Source: DLKC01 sp002478885 (GTDB taxonomy: Bacteria > Bacteroidota > Bacteroidia > Chitinophagales > Chitinophagaceae). Taken from it: a stretch of DNA of 64,000 nt. The first letter of the stretch is position 1. Every line of letters starts with the position of its first letter. Below, in pieces: positions 33,854-42,331 of the stretch. The translations under genes and the position numbers were made by a program. The notes under the pieces are model-generated. The model had not been told where the DNA came from. It saw only the letters and a list, made by a program, of their open reading frames with translations, and ran no database searches. The DNA lies in assembly GCA_046329585.1 (NCBI GenBank), contig JAXLUI010000003.1, forward strand, positions 1 through 64,000. The letters are read 5' to 3'.

Positions 33854-34480
33854 TTAGTCGTTTGATTTAATAAATAGATTTCCATTTTTTTCTGCTCCCC
33901 ACATTTGCTTTCCATTTGCGTCCCAGCCTCTCTCCCAATTCAGAAGTTTATCTTTATAAATGGATATCTCTGTTGTGGTATAACCGGCACCGTTAAAAGC
34001 GGTGACACAATTTTTTCCGTTTGTGGCGCCGGTGAAATCACCCTCTTTGTTCTTATGCAGGTAGAGTGTGCAACCCGGGGCTTCTGTCAGAGCGTCTTCG
34101 GTTAGCTGGTAAAGTTTATTATCATCTTTCCACGCCGCGGTATATTGACCCGGGTTTCGCAATTCATACACTTTACAAACCAGGGTATAATTGTCTTGCT
34201 GGTAAATATGATAAACAGTTTGGCGGTAGGGCTCCTGCAAATGCTGCACTTCGGCCTGCTCTGCATACAGCCATCTGCCATTGTTTTGGGTGTTCCATAT
34301 TTGTTTTACATGAAGCACCGCGCCATTGGCCATGCCGTCTTTGCCGGCCGGTCCCAGGCAACTGAAAATTCCCGTCATACGGTTTGCAAGGTCTTCCAGG
34401 TCGCCTTTCTTTAACCGGGCATCTTGTGCATAAGCCTGCACTGCCGCCAGTAAAAGCAAAAAGAAAACCGCTCTTTTCAT
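33854..34480 (-). CDS. CpcT/CpeT-like (chromophore lyase family) exported protein
   Basis: 208 residues with a signal peptide (MKRAVFFLLLLAAVQAYAQ). The mature part has the hallmarks of the CpcT/CpeT family: DLANRMTGIFSC near the start, IWNTQNNGRWLYAEQA, EPYRQTVYHI and VYELRNP. In cyanobacteria these lyases attach or carry bilins to phycobiliproteins. No phycobiliprotein or bilin gene is visible here, so it probably binds another small ligand in the periplasm. Ends 10 bp before the PIG-L start on the same strand; likely one operon. Confidence 0.82.
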   Translation of the reverse strand: MKRAVFFLLLLAAVQAYAQDARLKKGDLEDLANRMTGIFSCLGPAGKDGMANGAVLHVKQIWNTQNNGRWLYAEQAEVQHLQEPYRQTVYHIYQQDNYTLVCKVYELRNPGQYTAAWKDDNKLYQLTEDALTEAPGCTLYLHKNKEGDFTGATNGKNCVTAFNGAGYTTTEISIYKDKLLNWERGWDANGKQMWGAEKNGNLFIKSND

Positions 34481-34692
34481 ATAACAGGTTTATAAGCGAA
34501 GATAAGGGCAAGAATGATTTATAAAAGCCCTGTGCCGTAATCCGATACCTGTAAAAGCGTTAAGATTTTGAACAGCCGGCAGCAAGCGATTGAGTATAGA
34601 AAAGAATGCCGCCACCAAATAAGCGCCACACACCGGTAGCGGAAGTTGCCAAACCGTTGCCAACCTTTGGTCTTGCCGACCAGGGTGCTGCA

Positions 34693-34744
34693 GTAAAAGT
34701 GTGCGACGCAACAGAAGACCAATGCCTGCATTGCAGCCTGGCCC
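34693..34744 (+). repeat. Intergenic REP-like repeat, type 1
   Basis: AAAAGTGTGCGACGCAACAG at 34695-34714, CAATGCC, end GCAGCCTGGCCC. It lies in the divergent gap between the CpcT-like gene and ribBA, about 75 bp before the ribBA promoter box. The rest of this 365-bp gap shows no other clear feature. Confidence 0.9.
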
Positions 34745-34819
34745 AAACAAGATGCCCTGTTTATCTGTTATCTACGCATGCCTTAACCTTACCTGTAATA
34801 GCCTTAAGGACAGAAACCC

Positions 34820-34827
34820 TAATTTTG
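34820..34827 (+). promoter_or_regulatory. Bacteroidota -7 box of ribBA
   Basis: TAATTTTG fits TAnnTTTG and lies 18 bp before the ribBA ATG, giving a leader of about 12 nt. That is too short for an FMN riboswitch, and I see none. Confidence 0.5.
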
Positions 34828-34845
34828 CGTTTTTAAAATATTTGT

Positions 34846-36051
34846 ATGCTTGATACTATTGAAAGTGCGATTGAAGATATAAAACAAGGAAAACTGGTGA
34901 TCGTTGTAGATGATGAAGACCGTGAAAACGAAGGCGATTTTTTAACGGCCGCCCGCAATGCCACTCCCGAAGTGATCAACTTTATGAGCATTCACGGACG
35001 CGGTTTGATCTGCGCCCCCATTACCGAAGAAAGAACAAAAGAACTGAAACTCGACATGATGGTGACCAACAATACGGCACTGCATGAAACTGCTTTCACC
35101 GTAAGTGTTGACCTGCTTGGTCATGGCTGTACCACCGGCATCAGCGCCAAAGACCGGAGCAAAACGGTGATGGCTTTGATTGATCCCGCAACGGAGCCTA
35201 AAGACCTTGGGCGGCCCGGACATATTTTTCCGCTGAAAGCGATGGACGGTGGTGTGCTGAGAAGGACAGGCCATACGGAAGCAACCATCGATCTTGCCAG
35301 GCTCGCGGGTTTTGAACCGGCTGGAGTTTTGGTGGAGATCATGAATGAAGATGGCAGCATGGCACGGGTTCCCGAACTGATGCAGATTGCCAAAAAGTTT
35401 AACCTTAAAATTGTTTCCATCAAAGACCTGATCGAATACCGGCTTAAAGCAGATTCGCTCATAGAAGAGCAGGTACGCGTGGAAATGCCTACAAAATACG
35501 GCCATTTCAAACTTATCGCATTCAAGGAAAAAACGACCGGCGCTGAACACCTTGCGCTGATAAAAGGAACCTGGCAAAAGGATGAGCCCGTGCTTACCCG
35601 TGTGCACAGCAGTTGTTTTACGGGCGACATCCTTGGCAGTTTCCGTTGCGATTGCGGCGACCAGTTGCACAAAGCCATGCAAATGGTGGAAGAGGAAGGT
35701 AAAGGCGTAATTCTTTACATGAACCAGGAAGGCCGCGGCATCGGGTTATTAAATAAATTAAAGGCTTACAAATTACAGGAACAGGGAATGGATACCGTGG
35801 AGGCTAACCTGCATCTCGGCTTTGGCATGGATGAACGCGACTATGGCGTTGGCGCACAAATGCTGCGTTACCTCGGTGTAACCAAGTTAAAGCTCATGAG
35901 CAACAATCCTAAAAAACGTGCGGGCCTCAAAGGTTATGGGCTGGAGATCGTTGATACGGTTCCAATCGAGATAAAATCGAACAAGTACAACGAAAAATAT
36001 TTGCAAACAAAACGTGATAAACTCGGCCACGAAATATTGAATGAAGATTAA
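34846..36051 (+). CDS. ribBA: Bifunctional DHBP synthase / GTP cyclohydrolase II
   Basis: 401 residues catalysing both entry steps of riboflavin synthesis. Residues 1-200 form 3,4-dihydroxy-2-butanone 4-phosphate synthase (DDEDRENEGDF for Mg/substrate, GHTEATIDLARLAG). Residues 205-401 form GTP cyclohydrolase II with zinc ligands Cys257, Cys268 and Cys270 (SSCFTGD, FRCDCGD), YMNQEGRGIGL and the C-terminal LMSNNPKK. All key residues are present. No other rib gene adjoins it. A strong terminator follows at 36141. Confidence 0.96.
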   Translation: MLDTIESAIEDIKQGKLVIVVDDEDRENEGDFLTAARNATPEVINFMSIHGRGLICAPITEERTKELKLDMMVTNNTALHETAFTVSVDLLGHGCTTGISAKDRSKTVMALIDPATEPKDLGRPGHIFPLKAMDGGVLRRTGHTEATIDLARLAGFEPAGVLVEIMNEDGSMARVPELMQIAKKFNLKIVSIKDLIEYRLKADSLIEEQVRVEMPTKYGHFKLIAFKEKTTGAEHLALIKGTWQKDEPVLTRVHSSCFTGDILGSFRCDCGDQLHKAMQMVEEEGKGVILYMNQEGRGIGLLNKLKAYKLQEQGMDTVEANLHLGFGMDERDYGVGAQMLRYLGVTKLKLMSNNPKKRAGLKGYGLEIVDTVPIEIKSNKYNEKYLQTKRDKLGHEILNED

Positions 36052-36053
36052 CG

Positions 36054-36106
36054 GTGGCCCGGCAGCAATGCAAGCACCAGGCTTTCGTTGCGTCGCACAC
36101 TTGTAC
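36054..36106 (-). repeat. Intergenic REP-like repeat, type 1
   Basis: Minus-strand GTACAAGTGTGCGACGCAAC (36106-36087), 3' block CTGCCGGGCCACC. It starts 2 bp after the ribBA stop codon and precedes the terminator, so it is transcribed as the ribBA 3' UTR. Confidence 0.93.
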
Positions 36107-36140
36107 AATCACAGGTTCACTCAGCAGTACAGCTTAACAT

Positions 36141-36177
36141 AAACCTGCCTGGTTTTAAAACCCGGCAGGTTTTTTTA
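36141..36177 (+). terminator. Terminator of ribBA
   Basis: Stem AAACCTGCC (36141-36149) with GGCAGGTTT (36164-36172), followed by a T run. Confidence 0.88.
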
Positions 36178-36252
36178 TTCGGCAGCTATGCCATTTTCAA
36201 ATACATTTTAAATTCAAATGGTATAATTTGCGTGTTGCCATAAAATATTCCA

Positions 36253-37590
36253 ATGAACTATATTATAAAGAATGCTTCTGTTGTTAACGAAGGAAAAACA
36301 CTGCGCAGCGATGTGCTCGTTAAAAACGGCCGCATCGAAAAGATTGCAGCAGGTATAAACACCAAATTTGCAGCCACAGAAATAGACGCCACTCATTTAC
36401 ATTTATTGCCCGGCGCTATCGACGACCAGGTACATTTTCGTGAACCCGGCCTAACCCACAAAGCCACCATATACACGGAGGCTAAAGCAGCCGTCGCAGG
36501 CGGCGTTACCAGTTTCATGGAAATGCCCAACACGGTGCCTCCTGCATTTACCCAGGAGTTGTTGGAGAACAAATATGCCATTGCTTCAAAAAGCGCCTTA
36601 GCGAATTATTCCTTCTTCATGGGTACATCAAATGACAACCTGGAAGAAGTAAAAAAAACCAACGACAAGAAACAGGACGTATGCGGTGTAAAAATATTTA
36701 TGGGGTCATCAACAGGCAATTTGCTGGTCGATAACCCGTTGGCACTGGAGAATATATTTGCGTCGGCCGAGTTGCTTATTGCCACCCACTGTGAAGATGA
36801 AAAGATCATCCGCGATAATTTCGAGCGGCTTAAAAGAGAAAAAGGCGTGCTGGAACCGTCGGATCATCCCATTATCCGCAATGAAGAAAATTGTTTCGAA
36901 TCTTCTTTCAAAGCCATACAATACGCCAAAAAACACAACGCCCGTTTGCACATCCTGCACATAAGCACCGAAAAGGAACTGCAGTTATTCGGTAATATGG
37001 CTCCGTTGAAAGACAAACGCATTACCGCTGAAGTGTGTGTTCACCACCTGCATTTTACAAGCGATGATTATGCCAGACTTGGCAACCAGATCAAATGTAA
37101 CCCGGCAATCAAGGCACCGAATAACAGGTCGGCCCTTTGGCAGGCTTTGCTTGATGATCGCCTTGATGTAATCGCCACTGACCATGCGCCGCACACGTGG
37201 GAAGAAAAAAATGAGCCTTATGAAAAAGCTCATGCGGGACTACCGCTTGTGCAACATTCCCTGCTGCTTATGTTGCATTATGTAAAAGAAGGCAAGCTAT
37301 CTGTTGAGAAAGTAGTGGAGAAAATGAGCCATGCGGTTGCTACCTGCTTCCAGGTGCGGGAACGCGGTTATATAAGAGAGGGTTATCATGCAGATCTTGT
37401 GCTGGTCGATATGCACCGCCCAACCACTGTTTCAAAAGAGAACATTCTTTTTAAATGCGGGTGGAGCCCGTTGGAAGGCTTTATATTCCCGGCAGCAATA
37501 ACAAATACTTTTGTAAACGGCCATATGGTTTATGGAAATGGCAGCTTCGATGAATCCCAATGTGGAGCCCGTCTGAAATTTGACAGATAG
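36253..37590 (+). CDS. pyrC: Dihydroorotase-type amidohydrolase
   Basis: 445 residues. The family cyclises carbamoyl-aspartate to dihydroorotate in pyrimidine synthesis. Amidohydrolase motifs: DDQVHFREPGLTHK at 57-70, GVKIFMGSSTGN (bridging Lys position), THCEDE, LHILHIST and ATDHAPHTWEEK. The first His of the usual HxH metal motif is Gln59 here (QVH), as I recall for one bacterial branch of dihydroorotases. No other pyr gene is nearby, so another hydantoinase-like amidohydrolase cannot be excluded. The MutS-like gene follows after 37 bp on the same strand. Confidence 0.82.
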   Translation: MNYIIKNASVVNEGKTLRSDVLVKNGRIEKIAAGINTKFAATEIDATHLHLLPGAIDDQVHFREPGLTHKATIYTEAKAAVAGGVTSFMEMPNTVPPAFTQELLENKYAIASKSALANYSFFMGTSNDNLEEVKKTNDKKQDVCGVKIFMGSSTGNLLVDNPLALENIFASAELLIATHCEDEKIIRDNFERLKREKGVLEPSDHPIIRNEENCFESSFKAIQYAKKHNARLHILHISTEKELQLFGNMAPLKDKRITAEVCVHHLHFTSDDYARLGNQIKCNPAIKAPNNRSALWQALLDDRLDVIATDHAPHTWEEKNEPYEKAHAGLPLVQHSLLLMLHYVKEGKLSVEKVVEKMSHAVATCFQVRERGYIREGYHADLVLVDMHRPTTVSKENILFKCGWSPLEGFIFPAAITNTFVNGHMVYGNGSFDESQCGARLKFDR

Positions 37591-37627
37591 CAGCATTTAC
37601 AGGCAATCATAACCGGCAACCAAGACT

Positions 37628-38944
37628 ATGCATGCAGACAAAACCACGCTAAACGACCTTTCCATTTTCACGCACGATGAAGCACATTCCGTTTTTCATC
37701 ATCTCGATTTTACACGTACCGTCGGCGGCAGGGCATGGTTGCAATATTATTTTGATTCTCCGCTCGAAAGCCTGAAACTGATCAACGACCGGCAGGAACT
37801 ACTGAAACGTGTAATACGGGTTGCGCCGCAATGGCCTGTTAATATCAACAACGGCACCATCATGGTACTGCAACGTTATTTCGAAACTTCCCTTGGCAGC
37901 ATACCTGAGTCGCCTAACATTATAAATGCCATTGCCTTTAAACTTATCAACGGTCCAGACTTTTCCCTGATAGATTACACGGTAACCCATTTCGCTGAAT
38001 TCGTGAAGGGTATTGCAGCCATCAAAGATCTTTTATGGGCCAATGACAATCCCGCTGAACTTAGTTATATACTCGAACGCATCGACCAGTTGCTTAAAAG
38101 ACCGCAACTGCAAAAACTTCTGAATAAAGAGAAAGAAAAGAAATTGCCCGCTGCCGACGTATTGAGCGAGGGCCATTTTCTGCGGCATAATTTTAAAAGC
38201 CAGTGCATGGATCTTATTGAACTTTACTGCCGGCTTGACGCTTTTTATGGAATGGCACTTGCCATCGGCCATTTTCAATTGAGCTTTCCAACGGTTGTTG
38301 ATACAGAGCGGCCTGAGCTTACCGCGACAGAACTCTATCATCCGTTATTGCCTACACCCGTCGCTTATGATGTGGCGCTGACACCTCAACAGAACTTTCT
38401 TTTTCTCACCGGGGCGAATATGGCAGGCAAAAGCACGTTTATCAAAGCAGTTGGCGTAGCCGCTTATATGGCGCACCTGGGCATGGCCGTTCCCGCAAAA
38501 GAAATGCGGCTCAGCTTCTTCGATGGGCTACTCAGCAACATACAGGTAGAAGACAATATCGTAAAGGGCGAAAGCTATTTCTTTAACGAAGTGCAACGCA
38601 TTCATAAAACGCTGGAGAAGATCAGTGATGGGAAAAAATGGCTCATCCTTATTGATGAATTGTTTAAAGGCACCAACGTGCAGGATGCCATGAAATGCAG
38701 TACTGTTGTTATTGAAGGCCTGCGCAAAATGAAGAACACGCTTTTCATTCTTTCCACGCACCTGTACGAGATCGGTGATACGCTGCGCCAATACCCCAAC
38801 ATACAATTCCGGTATTTCGAAACCGAAGTAAAAGACGACCAGTTGATCTTCAGCTACCAGTTAAAAACAGGCGTAAGCAACGACCGGCTTGGCTACCTTA
38901 TCCTCAAACGCGAAGGCGTGGTTGATATGCTCGAAAAACTATAG
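37628..38944 (+). CDS. Short MutS-like ATPase
   Basis: 438 residues. Only the lever/core (about 1-230) and ATPase domains of MutS are present; the mismatch-recognition domains I and II and a Smr domain are missing. Walker A GANMAGKST (about 262-270), the Q-loop region, VEDNIVKGESYFFNEVQRI (signature), Walker B LILIDELFKGTN and STHLYEIGD are intact. A DNA-linked ATPase is probable, but true mismatch recognition is unlikely; related short MutS proteins in Bacteroidota are uncharacterised. It may be co-transcribed with the dihydroorotase gene. Confidence 0.86.
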   Translation: MHADKTTLNDLSIFTHDEAHSVFHHLDFTRTVGGRAWLQYYFDSPLESLKLINDRQELLKRVIRVAPQWPVNINNGTIMVLQRYFETSLGSIPESPNIINAIAFKLINGPDFSLIDYTVTHFAEFVKGIAAIKDLLWANDNPAELSYILERIDQLLKRPQLQKLLNKEKEKKLPAADVLSEGHFLRHNFKSQCMDLIELYCRLDAFYGMALAIGHFQLSFPTVVDTERPELTATELYHPLLPTPVAYDVALTPQQNFLFLTGANMAGKSTFIKAVGVAAYMAHLGMAVPAKEMRLSFFDGLLSNIQVEDNIVKGESYFFNEVQRIHKTLEKISDGKKWLILIDELFKGTNVQDAMKCSTVVIEGLRKMKNTLFILSTHLYEIGDTLRQYPNIQFRYFETEVKDDQLIFSYQLKTGVSNDRLGYLILKREGVVDMLEKL

Positions 38945-39002
38945 AAAAAGATTTTTTTGGGGAGGGACTCTTGTATTTCATGACATCGTCACTTCCATGT
39001 AA

Positions 39003-39056
39003 TAGTGCCGGTATATCCGGCACCGCACTCTGGTGCTTCCGGTCCGTTACCCGGCG
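39003..39056 (-). repeat. Intergenic REP-like repeat, degenerate type 2
   Basis: On the minus strand AGAGTGCGGTGCCGGATATA, then CCGGCACT. The outer core is decayed, but the hairpin insert remains. It lies between convergent genes. Confidence 0.5.
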
Positions 39057-39097
39057 AACAAAAGCCGCTCCGCTTAAATACCATCCATCAACGCCAA

Positions 39098-39619
39098 TTA
39101 CTGCGAAGCTTTTTCAATCGTGTCGAGCACATTATCGGGATGAATATCTTTTGACAATTCCTCGATCTCCCTGTCTTCGTCCACGTCAACATTCACGGCC
39201 CTGGCTATTTTAGTTACAAGGGTTAACACGCGGGTAAGTTCGTGTTCTGTAAGTAAGCTCACCTGCAGATCCAGTTCAGCCCATTTTTCAGCCTGTGCAT
39301 TCATGTGTTTCTGGCCGATCAGTACAAACGTTGTTAGAAATATTGCCTCTACTCCGGCAAAAGTTGCCAGTATAATAAAGCTGGGGTCAAACGGTTTCAG
39401 ATTAAGCATACCCAGGTTCCACACTGTCCACACGCCAAACAAAATTGTATGCACCAAAACCGACAGCATGCTTGCAGCAAAAGCCGTAACCCCGTCAACG
39501 AGCTTCTCCGTTATATTCCGCTTTTTACGGTCTTCTTTTTTCCTGTTTAAAAGGGCATTGACATTTCTTTCCACAATGGCAATAACTTCAGGTGTTTCTC
39601 CGGAAGAGGTATTATTCAT
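39098..39619 (-). CDS. DUF1003 membrane protein
   Basis: 173 residues. Two spans (about 45-70 and 78-103) separated by LNLKPFDPSFI, the conserved DUF1003 core (PFDPxPFIxLN-type loop), with VEAIFLTTFVLIGQ. The C-terminal cytosolic tail is charged and helical (about 110-173). Function of the family is unknown. It is transcribed toward the MutS-like gene. Confidence 0.86.
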   Translation of the reverse strand: MNNTSSGETPEVIAIVERNVNALLNRKKEDRKKRNITEKLVDGVTAFAASMLSVLVHTILFGVWTVWNLGMLNLKPFDPSFIILATFAGVEAIFLTTFVLIGQKHMNAQAEKWAELDLQVSLLTEHELTRVLTLVTKIARAVNVDVDEDREIEELSKDIHPDNVLDTIEKASQ

Positions 39620-39691
39620 ACAGGTGCTTTATCCATTGCTACATGAATAACTATGCCAAATATTTATGGATATTTCTTTAACAGGTCCTGC

Positions 39692-39733
39692 AAAAAAAGG
39701 CTGCCCTGCAAATTTAGCGCAGGGCAGCCTTTT
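39692..39733 (-). terminator. Strong terminator of the sugar isomerase-like gene
   Basis: Perfect 12-bp stem AGGCTGCCCTGC (39698-39709) with GCAGGGCAGCCT (39719-39730), then seven T on the minus strand. Confidence 0.9.
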
Positions 39734-39778
39734 ATGATCTTCTTAGGTAATACGCGAACTGATGAATAAAGTACCCCG

Positions 39779-39850
39779 GAGAGTGTGCGATGGCGGATAA
39801 GCCGGCACCATCGCACAGAGTTAATGCCATTGGATGCCACAACCGGCATT
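39779..39850 (+). repeat. Intergenic REP-like repeat, type 2
   Basis: GTGTGCGATGGCGGATAAG, then CCGGCACCATCGCACAGAG. Here the arms TGCGATGG and CCATCGCA are perfect inverted repeats, forming an 8-bp outer stem. It lies between the 39864 gene and its terminator, so it is transcribed. Confidence 0.85.
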
Positions 39851-39863
39851 ACAGAAGCTTTAC

Positions 39864-40709
39864 TTACTTCAGTTTCTTTAACTGGTCGTTATAATACTTC
39901 ACATACTGCTTTATATCTTTTACATTATTGTCGGGATTCTCTTCATACTCGATGACAAAAAGGCCAACAAAATTCTGGCGCTTTAATTCAGCAAGCACCG
40001 AGGGAATATCGCAAACGCCTTCGCCGAGCAATACATCAGGCGCCTGTGCACGGGCGAATTCTTTCACATCTTTAAAATGCAATTCAAACATTTTGTCTTT
40101 GCATTTTTTAAGACAGTCAACCACGTTCAGGCCATTGCGGGCCCAGTGGCCGATATCGGCGCAAATACCAATATTGGAGCGGTTCTTTATGGCAGCCATT
40201 GCAGAATCGGGATGCCAGTACGGTGCCGGGAAAGGATGATCGTGGAGGGCCACTTTTATATTATAGGTTCCTGCGAGCCTGTTTACATCGGAAAGCTGGC
40301 TTTTATCGGGTTCAGCCACCATTACATGAATGCCCATGTCGGCAGCGAAATCAAAGTACGATTTCCATTCGTTTACCGAATTGGCGACAATAACGCCGAG
40401 TGACGTGATGATAAAATGCTTTTTCTTTAAATATTCCTTCAGTTCTTTTCTTTCGTCGGGCGTCATGGAAGGACCAAATACGGAGGGTGATCCATCTTTT
40501 AAAACCTGTCCGGGATATGCTTCGATATATTTGATATTGCAGCTGTCGGCCTTTTTCAAAGCAGTGTAAAAAGTGGAGGTATTAAAGGTCCACATTTGAA
40601 TACCAACCGCCCAATACCTTGATGCGTCAAATTTATTTTGATCATCCTGTGCAAATACCAAACTGGCAATAAAGGAAAAAGCAACCGGTAGTAATAATTT
40701 TCTGAACAT
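39864..40709 (-). CDS. Exported sugar phosphate isomerase/epimerase-like TIM barrel
   Basis: 281 residues with a signal peptide (MFRKLLLPVAFSFIASLVFAQ). An AP-endonuclease-2/xylose-isomerase-like barrel: GIQMWTFNTSTFYTALKKADSCNIKYIEAYPG, IHVMVAEPDK, VALHDHPFP, IGICADIGHWARNG (metal-binding Asp/His), FELHFKDV and VIEYEENPDNN. Members isomerise or epimerise sugars in a metal-dependent way; export points to a periplasmic substrate. Monocistronic with a strong terminator. Confidence 0.85.
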   Translation of the reverse strand: MFRKLLLPVAFSFIASLVFAQDDQNKFDASRYWAVGIQMWTFNTSTFYTALKKADSCNIKYIEAYPGQVLKDGSPSVFGPSMTPDERKELKEYLKKKHFIITSLGVIVANSVNEWKSYFDFAADMGIHVMVAEPDKSQLSDVNRLAGTYNIKVALHDHPFPAPYWHPDSAMAAIKNRSNIGICADIGHWARNGLNVVDCLKKCKDKMFELHFKDVKEFARAQAPDVLLGEGVCDIPSVLAELKRQNFVGLFVIEYEENPDNNVKDIKQYVKYYNDQLKKLK

Positions 40710-40778
40710 GAAAAGAAGGTTTGAATTTTAATGCCCAATATAACTATAAATATATTCCGGAATTGATGGCCCTTGCGA

Positions 40779-41093
40779 TCAGGCCTGTGCAGTCGGGCCT
40801 CCAAAATTGAGCGGCAATTCTATTTGTTCCAGGTCCTGGATCTTGCCGTTAGCTGCTTCATAGCGCTCTATGTTTTCTACCAGGGCACGCATAAAACGCT
40901 TTGCATGCATAGGCGTAAAAATGATTCTTGATTTTACTTTGCTCTTGGGAGTGCCGGGCATTACGTTTACAAAATCAACCACAAATTCGGCATGGCTGTG
41001 CGTGATGATAGCGAGATTTGCATAACTTCCTTCTGCCACTTCTTCTGTAATCTCGATGTTTAACTGGTTATTCTGTGGTTGTTGCTCTGCCAT
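40779..41093 (-). CDS. DUF3467 family protein
   Basis: 104 residues from ATG 41093 (MAEQQPQNNQLNIEI). The core ITHSHAEFVVDFVNVMPGTPKSKVKSRIIFTPMHAKRFMRALVENIERYE is DUF3467, a small cytosolic family of unknown function common in Bacteroidota. Start chosen because an upstream ATG adds only six residues without conservation. Confidence 0.86.
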   Translation of the reverse strand: MAEQQPQNNQLNIEITEEVAEGSYANLAIITHSHAEFVVDFVNVMPGTPKSKVKSRIIFTPMHAKRFMRALVENIERYEAANGKIQDLEQIELPLNFGGPTAQA

Positions 41094-41209
41094 GATGTTT
41101 ATTTTCTGCAAATGTAAGGGCGTAAAGTAAATCGCACAGGTTTTCGCCGATTTTAGTTCTGCTGTTCAGTTCTGAAACTTATACTGTAATTTTCAGCAAG
41201 CTTACAAAC

Positions 41210-42022
41210 ATGTTACTCTATTTTCTCTTGGACATTAGCAGGGGCTGGCTTTATGCAGGCATTGGTTATGTGTTGCTGATGCTGCTGGTATATTTTATAC
41301 AGGAGCGTTTCATTTTTAAACCCGAAAAACTCGCACAGGATTTTCAATACAAATATGATATTCCTTTTAAAGAACTTTTCTTCGATATTGAACAGGGCGT
41401 GCGAATAAATGGCCTTCATTTTTACTGCAAAAAACCAAACGGCCTTATACTCTATTTTCATGGCAACACCCGCAGCATAAAAGGCTGGGCCAAGTATGCA
41501 AGAGATTTTTACCGCTACAATTACGATGTGGTTTTGGTAGACTACCGCGGCTTTGGCAAAAGCACCGGTAAACGCAGTGAAAAAGAAATGTTGAACGATA
41601 TGCAATTCGTTTACGACACGCTTTCCGTGCAATACCACGAGAATCACATTATCGTTTATGGCCGCAGCATGGGCAGTGGTTTTGCGACAAAGGTTGCCGC
41701 CGACAATACGCCACGTTATCTTATCATCGATTCACCGTACTACAGTTTCAGGAAGGTAGCTGAACGCTACGCCCCTATTTTGCCACACCGCTGGCTGCTT
41801 CGTTACCAGTTACGCACCGACAGATGGATCACGAAAGTAAATTGCCATACGTATATTATTCATGGCACAAGAGACCGGCTGATACCGCTTAGCCACAGTG
41901 AAAAACTGCAACAGTTAAACCCGAATAAAATCACACTCATCCGCATAAAGGGAGGCGGGCACAACAACCTGCCATCTTTTCCCGAGTACCATAATTTCAT
42001 AAGAGATATTTTACTGTATTAA
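41210..42022 (+). CDS. Membrane-anchored alpha/beta hydrolase (BEM46-like)
   Basis: 270 residues. One N-terminal span (about 8-30), then an alpha/beta hydrolase: HGNTRSIKGWAKYA (oxyanion HGN), VDYRGFGKS, nucleophile Ser153 in GRSMGSG, Asp in HGTRDRLIPL and His in GGGHNNLP. The triad is complete. Substrate unknown; relatives are lipases or acyl hydrolases with the active domain facing the periplasm or cytosol. Confidence 0.86.
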   Translation: MLLYFLLDISRGWLYAGIGYVLLMLLVYFIQERFIFKPEKLAQDFQYKYDIPFKELFFDIEQGVRINGLHFYCKKPNGLILYFHGNTRSIKGWAKYARDFYRYNYDVVLVDYRGFGKSTGKRSEKEMLNDMQFVYDTLSVQYHENHIIVYGRSMGSGFATKVAADNTPRYLIIDSPYYSFRKVAERYAPILPHRWLLRYQLRTDRWITKVNCHTYIIHGTRDRLIPLSHSEKLQQLNPNKITLIRIKGGGHNNLPSFPEYHNFIRDILLY

Positions 42023-42047
42023 TTTTGGTAGTCGGCTGTTGAGCTTA

Positions 42048-42102
42048 GTGGCACCAGTTCTGGCCCGACAGTGCCGCCTTACCCCGCATCGCACGCTTGT
42101 AC
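42048..42102 (-). repeat. Intergenic REP-like repeat, type 1 (left half of an inverted pair)
   Basis: Minus-strand GTACAAGCGTGCGATGCGGG, diverged middle, end CTGGTGCCAC. It faces the copy at 42199 with a 96-bp spacer related to that of the 19.7 kb pair. Confidence 0.75.
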
Positions 42103-42198
42103 AGCTGGTGCGGAATGCAGCAAAGACGGAAAAGACTGAAAGCGATCCCCGCCACGATATATTACCCGGGCTACCGTCTTTCTGATTTGTATTCTGGC
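42103..42198. other. BIME-type spacer shared with 19768-19860
   Basis: Read on the minus strand from 42204, CTTGTACGCCAGAATACAA and the following TCnGAAAGAC match 19761-19790 with two differences; homology continues more weakly (ATATATCGTGGCGGGG against ATTTATCGTTGCGGGG, then TTTTCCGTC). The two paired elements are therefore copies of one larger unit, not chance neighbours. Confidence 0.7.
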
Positions 42199-42252
42199 GT
42201 ACAAGTGTGCGACGCAACCGCAGTCCCTTGGTTTTACTGCAGCCGGGTACAC
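42199..42252 (+). repeat. Intergenic REP-like repeat, type 1 (right half of an inverted pair)
   Basis: GTACAAGTGTGCGACGCAAC at 42199-42218, a match to the full 20-nt core, 3' block GCAGCCGGGTACAC. It lies 80 bp upstream of the next gene. Confidence 0.93.
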
Positions 42253-42331
42253 AATTATTTCAAATCAATCGTTTGCTCACAACGCGGCATTTGCATTACA
42301 TTAGCTTTATTGCTGATTTAAAATTTACCGG

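Noticed and set aside
34750..34845. FMN riboswitch upstream of ribBA
   Set aside because: The predicted leader is about 12 nt, and no conserved FMN-aptamer blocks are visible in the gap.
34942..35682. Long antisense frame of 246 codons inside ribBA
   Set aside because: A shadow of a clearly real gene on the other strand, with Cys/His/Phe-rich composition and no recognisable domain.
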